Notes under the pieces: model-generated
Databases searched by the model: none
What the model saw: the letters and a program-made list of their open reading frames with translations, nothing else
Told to the model about the DNA's origin: nothing
Shown: positions 15,388 to 18,842 of the stretch, one piece after another
How positions within the stretch are numbered: the stretch's first letter is position 1
Layout of the letters: every line of letters begins with the position of its first letter
NCBI GenBank assembly: GCA_904420235.1
Contig: CAJFUS010000248.1
Span: forward strand, 1-18,842
Reading direction: 5' to 3'
Length of the DNA stretch: 18,842 bases
DNA from: Candidatus Neoanaerotignum tabaqchaliae
GTDB taxonomy: Bacteria; Bacillota; Clostridia; Lachnospirales; Anaerotignaceae
Made by a program: the position numbers and the translations under genes

Positions 15388-16305
15388 TTAAGTTAAATCG
15401 CCCTGTTTGAAACCTTCAGCGCGCATTTTTTTACCTATAAGGTTTAGGACGTTTCTTTTGTTGAATGACCAGATGGGAGCGACAGTTATATCCTTTGGTC
15501 CATCGCCAGTTAGGCGGTGTATCACTATGTCAGGCGGGATTATTCTTAAAATTTCAACTATGGTGTCGGTATATTCGTCAAGAGTCATTATATTAAACGG
15601 CTTGTCTTTATATATTTCATACAAAGCAGTGTCTTTTATAACATGAAGCATATGAAGTTTTATTCCATTAATTCCGCAGGAAAGGGCGAATTTTACAGAG
15701 TTTATAATGTCTTCCCTTGATTCGCCTGGAAGACCTACTATTATGTGGGCCACAGTATCTATGCCTGCCGTGTTTAAAATATTTACGGCTTTTTTAAAAT
15801 CAGCGTTTGTGTATCCTCGGTTTAAAAAACGTCCGGTTTCCTCATTTGACGTTTGGAGCCCTAACTCTACCCACAAATACGTTTTTTCGGCAAAGCTTTT
15901 TAAAACATCCAAAACTTCATTTTCAATGCAGTCAGGCCTTGTGGCTATAGCTAAAGCTACAATATCAGAGCATAAAAGGGCCTCGCTGTATTTGTGTGTT
16001 AAAATTTCTGCGGAAGCGTATGTGTTTGAGAAGGCCTGAAAGTAAGCTATATATTTGGCGGAAGGCCATTTTTTCGAGATAAGCTCTTTTTGAGATTCTA
16101 TTTGTTCTTTTATGCTTAAGACTCTGTCTCCGGCGAAATCGCCGCTTCCTTTTCCTCCGCAGAATATACAGCCGCCGATACCTTTGAGTCCGTCCCTATT
16201 CGGGCATGTAAATCCGGCGTCTATTGAAAGCTTAACGGTTTTTGTACCGAATTTTTGTTTTAAAAAATCACTTAAAGAATAATAAATTCCATTTTCAAAG
16301 GTCAT
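15388..16305 (-). CDS. TIGR01212/YhcC-like radical SAM protein
   Basis: A 305-residue radical SAM protein. Cys34, Cys46 and Cys49 (C-x11-C-x2-C, in TCPNRDG...GGCIFC) should bind the [4Fe-4S] cluster. This spacing and the opening KLSIDAGFTCPNRDG are typical of the TIGR01212 family (YhcC/YtqA), related to the Elp3 type. The barrel core contains YFQAFSNTYA, WVELGLQTSNEETG, HIIVGLPGESREDI and KLHMLHVIKDTALYEIY. The reaction and substrate are not known to me; a role in tRNA or cofactor metabolism is possible. The ATG at 16305 has AAAGGAGG before it. An array of ATAAGATA half-sites lies just upstream. Confidence 0.92.
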   Translation of the reverse strand: MTFENGIYYSLSDFLKQKFGTKTVKLSIDAGFTCPNRDGLKGIGGCIFCGGKGSGDFAGDRVLSIKEQIESQKELISKKWPSAKYIAYFQAFSNTYASAEILTHKYSEALLCSDIVALAIATRPDCIENEVLDVLKSFAEKTYLWVELGLQTSNEETGRFLNRGYTNADFKKAVNILNTAGIDTVAHIIVGLPGESREDIINSVKFALSCGINGIKLHMLHVIKDTALYEIYKDKPFNIMTLDEYTDTIVEILRIIPPDIVIHRLTGDGPKDITVAPIWSFNKRNVLNLIGKKMRAEGFKQGDLT

Positions 16306-16330
16306 TTTAGCCTCCTTTTATGGGTATTTT

Positions 16331-16358
16331 ATAAGATATCTTATGAAAACATAAGATA
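16331..16358. promoter_or_regulatory. Operator-like array of ATAAGATA half-sites
   Basis: ATAAGATA occurs at 16331-16338 and 16351-16358, exactly 20 bases apart. Its inverse TATCTTAT lies at 16337-16344. The first and second form a perfect 14-base palindrome (16331-16344). The second and third form 8-base arms around a 6-base gap (16337-16358). It lies 26 bases upstream of the radical SAM start codon and in the region divergent to the GDH gene. It may bind a dimeric regulator or form a leader hairpin. Confidence 0.45.
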
Positions 16359-16438
16359 ATAAATATATAATAAATTTTTTAAAGAGTATACATTTATGTA
16401 AAATATAGCAAAATTTAAGCAGATTTGCAAAAAAACTA

Positions 16439-16467
16439 TTGTTATTTCAAAAAAAAATACGTATAAT
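16439..16467 (+). promoter_or_regulatory. Sigma-A promoter of the GDH gene
   Basis: TTGTTA at 16439-16444, a 17-base spacer and a perfect TATAAT at 16462-16467. The GDH start codon is 55 bases downstream. Confidence 0.82.
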
Positions 16468-16480
16468 TAGCTAATGAAAA

Positions 16481-16499
16481 AATGAGCTTTAAGTTCATT
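16481..16499 (+). other. 5' leader hairpin of the GDH mRNA
   Basis: AATGAGC and GTTCATT pair, with one G-U pair, around a TTTAA loop. The hairpin would lie close to the 5' end of the transcript, before the ribosome binding site AGGAGGG at 16509-16515. It could protect an abundant mRNA from decay. Confidence 0.4.
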
Positions 16500-16522
16500 A
16501 ACTATATAGGAGGGATTTCAAT

Positions 16523-17854
16523 ATGTCATATGTAGACAGAGTATTGGAAAATTTAAAGGCTAAAAACGAGGCTCAGCCCGAGTTTATACAAGCAGCCACA
16601 GAGGTTCTCAACTCTCTCAGACCTCTTCTTGATAAAGACGATAAATATGAGAAGAACGCTATTCTTGAAAGAATTACAGAGCCTGAAAGACAGATTATGT
16701 TCCGTGTGCCTTGGGTTGATGACAGCGGCAAAGTTCAGGTTAACAGAGGCTTCAGGGTTCAGTTTAACAGCGCTATCGGACCTTACAAGGGCGGCTTAAG
16801 ATTCCATCCGTCAGTAAACCTTGGCATTATTAAATTCCTTGGATTCGAGCAGATTTTTAAAAACTCCCTTACAACACTTCCTATCGGCGGAGGTAAGGGC
16901 GGTTCCGATTTTGACCCTAAGGGCAAGAGTGACAGAGAGGTTATGGCTTTCTGCCAAAGCTTCATGACAGAGCTTTACAGACATATTGGAAAAGATACAG
17001 ACGTTCCTGCCGGTGACATTGGCGTTGGCGGACGCGAGATTGGTTACCTTTATGGACAGTATAAGAGAATAACAGGACTTTATGAAGGAGTTCTTACAGG
17101 AAAGGGTCTTACTTACGGCGGTTCACTTGTTCGTACAGAAGCTACAGGATACGGTCTTGTATATCTTACAAACGCTATGCTTAAGGCTGCCGGAAAGAGC
17201 TTTGAGGGCAAAACAGTTGCTATATCAGGCTCAGGAAATGTTGCCATTTACGCTTGCCAGAAGGCTCAGCAGTACGGCGCTAAAGTTGTTACAATGAGCG
17301 ACTCAACAGGCTGGATTTATGATAAAAACGGAATTGACCTTGATGCTATGCGCGAGATTAAAGAGGTTAAGAGAGGCCGCTGCAAAGATTATCTTGAAAA
17401 ACATCCCGAAGCCGAGTATCATGAGGGCAAAGGCGTTTGGAGTGTTAAGTGCGACATCGCTCTTCCTTGCGCAACACAAAACGAGCTTAATGAGGAAGAC
17501 GCTAAGACACTTGTTGCCAACGGCTGCTTCGCAGTAGGCGAGGGCGCAAACATGCCTTCAACACTTGAGGCTATTGACGTATTCCTTAAAGCCGGTGTTC
17601 TTTTTGCTCCTGCCAAGGCCGCAAATGCCGGCGGAGTTGCAACATCAGCTCTTGAAATGAGCCAGAACAGTGAAAGACTTAGCTGGACATTTGAGGAAGT
17701 TGATGCTAAGCTTAAATCAATTATGGAAGGCATTTACGACAACATGGCTTCAGCTGCCAAAGAGTTCGGCTGCGAAGGCAACTTTGTTGTAGGCGCCAAC
17801 ATAGCCGGTTTCCGCAAGGTTGCCGACGCTATGATAGCTCAGGGCGTTTGCTGA
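16523..17854 (+). CDS. gdhA: Glutamate dehydrogenase, probably NADP-dependent
   Basis: A 443-residue hexameric glutamate dehydrogenase that interconverts 2-oxoglutarate plus ammonia and glutamate. The substrate-binding block GPYKGGLRFHPSVN and the catalytic stretch PIGGGKGGSDFDPKG (catalytic Lys125) are intact, with Asp165 in DVPAGDIGVG. The nucleotide-binding motif is SGSGNVA, and the second strand ends in MSDSTG, which resembles the NADP-using E. coli enzyme more than the NAD-specific clostridial one. NADP use and a biosynthetic role are therefore likely but inferred. AGGAGGG precedes the ATG. The gene stands alone between its own promoter and terminator. Codon choice is regular, as in highly expressed genes. 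Confidence 0.95.
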   Translation: MSYVDRVLENLKAKNEAQPEFIQAATEVLNSLRPLLDKDDKYEKNAILERITEPERQIMFRVPWVDDSGKVQVNRGFRVQFNSAIGPYKGGLRFHPSVNLGIIKFLGFEQIFKNSLTTLPIGGGKGGSDFDPKGKSDREVMAFCQSFMTELYRHIGKDTDVPAGDIGVGGREIGYLYGQYKRITGLYEGVLTGKGLTYGGSLVRTEATGYGLVYLTNAMLKAAGKSFEGKTVAISGSGNVAIYACQKAQQYGAKVVTMSDSTGWIYDKNGIDLDAMREIKEVKRGRCKDYLEKHPEAEYHEGKGVWSVKCDIALPCATQNELNEEDAKTLVANGCFAVGEGANMPSTLEAIDVFLKAGVLFAPAKAANAGGVATSALEMSQNSERLSWTFEEVDAKLKSIMEGIYDNMASAAKEFGCEGNFVVGANIAGFRKVADAMIAQGVC

Positions 17855-17868
17855 TAACAAATAAATTT

Positions 17869-17901
17869 AAAGACGTATCCTTAAAAGGGTACGTCTTTTT
17901 T
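17869..17901 (+). terminator. Rho-independent terminator after the GDH gene
   Basis: The stem AAAGACGTATCC / GGGTACGTCTTT, with one G-U pair and a TTAAAA loop, is followed by TTTT. It lies 14 bases after the stop codon. Confidence 0.9.
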
Positions 17902-17922
17902 GTGCAGAGTGTTAAGTATAGT

Positions 17923-17964
17923 AAAAGCTCCATGCCAAACAAAAGAATTTGACAAGGAGCTTTT
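17923..17964. repeat. Inverted repeat after the acetyltransferase gene
   Basis: AAAAGCTCC (17923-17931) and GGAGCTTTT (17956-17964) are perfect 9-base inverted arms with 24 bases between. On the minus strand it follows the stop of the acetyltransferase gene and ends in TTTT, so it may be a weak terminator. The long loop makes this uncertain. Confidence 0.5.
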
Positions 17965-17974
17965 GATTATATGG

Positions 17975-18436
17975 TTAAATATGGTGCTGTTTTAATCTCA
18001 TATATAAAATGGGATAGGGCATGCCTTGTTCGTCAGTTCCGCTTCTTTTGTATACGCTGAATCCCATTTTATTGTAAAATGCAATAGCATTGGGATTTTG
18101 CTCGTTAACACAAAGCTCATTCACGGAATAATTATTAATGCCGTAAAGCAAGAGCTTTTTGCCAAGACCCTTGCCTATTTCACATGGCGATATAAAAAGC
18201 ATTTCAAGTTTGTTTTTGTTTATGCCCATAAAGGCAGTTATAATTCCATCTTTTTCAGCCACTATAAGAGAGGGCACATTTTTAACGGCTTCAGGAACAT
18301 ATTTGGATATTTCGTCAATTTCGCCGTAAGAAAGAAATTTATGGGTAGCTCTGACGGATTTTTCCCATACGGAGCAAATCTGCTCTATAAGCCGAGGCGT
18401 TCTTTCATTTAATTTAAGCACTTTTATATTTTCCAT
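17975..18436 (-). CDS. GNAT family N-acetyltransferase, YjaB-like
   Basis: A 153-residue GNAT enzyme that would transfer acetyl from acetyl-CoA to an amine. It begins MENIKVLKLNERTP, followed by SVWEKSVRATHKFLS, very close in pattern to E. coli YjaB. The acetyl-CoA loop lies in ISPCEIGKGLGKKLL, then NVNEQN-like VNEQNPNAIAFYNKMGF, and the end is GMPYPILYMRL. The substrate is unknown. The frame is open further upstream, but the ATG at 18436 gives the normal family start and lies one base after the stop of the preceding aminotransferase gene (TAATATG), so the two are translationally coupled. Confidence 0.9.
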   Translation of the reverse strand: MENIKVLKLNERTPRLIEQICSVWEKSVRATHKFLSYGEIDEISKYVPEAVKNVPSLIVAEKDGIITAFMGINKNKLEMLFISPCEIGKGLGKKLLLYGINNYSVNELCVNEQNPNAIAFYNKMGFSVYKRSGTDEQGMPYPILYMRLKQHHI

Positions 18437-18437
18437 A

Positions 18438-18842
18438 TTATTCAACGATTTTCTTAAGCTCATTAAGCAGCGCCGCATTTTGTTCGGGAAGCTGTATGCA
18501 GAATCTTAAATAGGACTCATCAAGAAACGTAAAGCTGGCCGCGTCGCGGATAAGCATTTTTTTCATAATCATTTTTTCAAATATTTGGGCGGCGTTTATT
18601 TTGTCTGTTAAAAGCTTTAAAAGTATAAAATTAGAGCTTGAGTTATAAGCCTTTATGTTTTTCCAAGTTGAAATTTCGTCAAGGGCCTTTTTTCTTTCCT
18701 GTGAAACAAGCGTCCATGTTCTTTTATTAAATTCAGAGTCGGAAAACATTCTTTCTCCGGCAAACTCGGCAAGTATGTTTACAGACCAAGGATTCTGATT
18801 TCTGTCAAGAAGCTGATGAAATTTAGCGCTGGAGCTTATGCC
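18438..18842 (-). CDS. PLP-dependent aminotransferase, CobD/HisC-like, C-terminal part (partial)
   Basis: The last 134 residues of a class I/II aminotransferase-fold protein; the gene enters from the right edge and its start and catalytic lysine lie outside. The visible part reads through from the edge, not from the Met codon at 18749. It contains PWSVNILAEFAG, then SSNFILLKL and LIRDAASF...ESYLRFCIQ, the usual order of the small domain with the conserved substrate-binding Arg. PWSVN favours threonine-phosphate decarboxylase (CobD, cobalamin side-chain synthesis) over histidinol-phosphate aminotransferase (HisC). No other cobalamin gene is in the window, so the exact role is open. It is followed at once by the acetyltransferase gene. 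Confidence 0.88.
   Translation of the reverse strand, partial: GISSSAKFHQLLDRNQNPWSVNILAEFAGERMFSDSEFNKRTWTLVSQERKKALDEISTWKNIKAYNSSSNFILLKLLTDKINAAQIFEKMIMKKMLIRDAASFTFLDESYLRFCIQLPEQNAALLNELKKIVE

Overview
The window is AT-rich Gram-positive chromosomal DNA, most likely from an anaerobic, spore-former-type Clostridia (Bacillota), possibly Lachnospirales or a relative. Supporting signs are strong GGAGG ribosome binding sites, sigma-A promoters, the tig-clpP-clpX-lonB-lonA-ysxC order, a LonB protease, a DUF4364 protein, an SLH-domain surface enzyme and a Clostridium-type hexameric glutamate dehydrogenase. The taxon is inferred; only the last 78 bases of 16S rRNA are visible.

Layout. (1) 1-1520, RNA region: the 3' end of a 16S rRNA is followed by a tRNA-Tyr and a strong terminator, with no 23S or 5S rRNA. 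A short gene for a membrane-anchored protein follows (285-776). Next comes a sigma-A-driven tRNA cluster (Leu-Phe-Gly-Tyr) whose last gene is an exact copy of the first tRNA-Tyr. (2) 1690-3048: an ECF sigma factor overlapping a one-TM, anti-sigma-like partner. (3) 3190-4309: a metallophosphoesterase and a YlxP/DUF503 protein. (4) 4350-9591: trigger factor, ClpP and ClpX in a likely operon, then LonB after a terminator. (5) 9628-11424, opposite strand: a secreted polysaccharide deacetylase with three SLH repeats, set between lonB and lonA. (6) 11735-14758: lonA and the ribosome-assembly GTPase ysxC, overlapping, from their own promoter. (7) 14757-16305, minus strand: a DUF4364 winged-helix protein and a TIGR01212/YhcC-like radical SAM protein. 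(8) 16439-17901: glutamate dehydrogenase with a clear promoter, leader hairpin and terminator. (9) 17923-18842, minus strand: a YjaB-like acetyltransferase directly after the end of a CobD-like aminotransferase that runs off the window.

The core is a protein quality-control neighbourhood: trigger factor folds nascent chains, ClpXP and two Lon proteases degrade substrates, and YsxC assists 50S ribosome assembly. The flanking genes serve envelope stress and surface modification (ECF pair, deacetylase) and nitrogen metabolism (GDH).

I found no clear novel defence system, mobile element or CRISPR array. The items most worth checking are the 16S-tRNA-Tyr unit ending in a terminator without 23S, the exact tRNA-Tyr duplication with a terminator inside the tRNA cluster, a possible second in-frame start in the anti-sigma-like gene, the SLH deacetylase inside the lon cluster, and a repeated ATAAGATA operator-like array upstream of the radical SAM gene.
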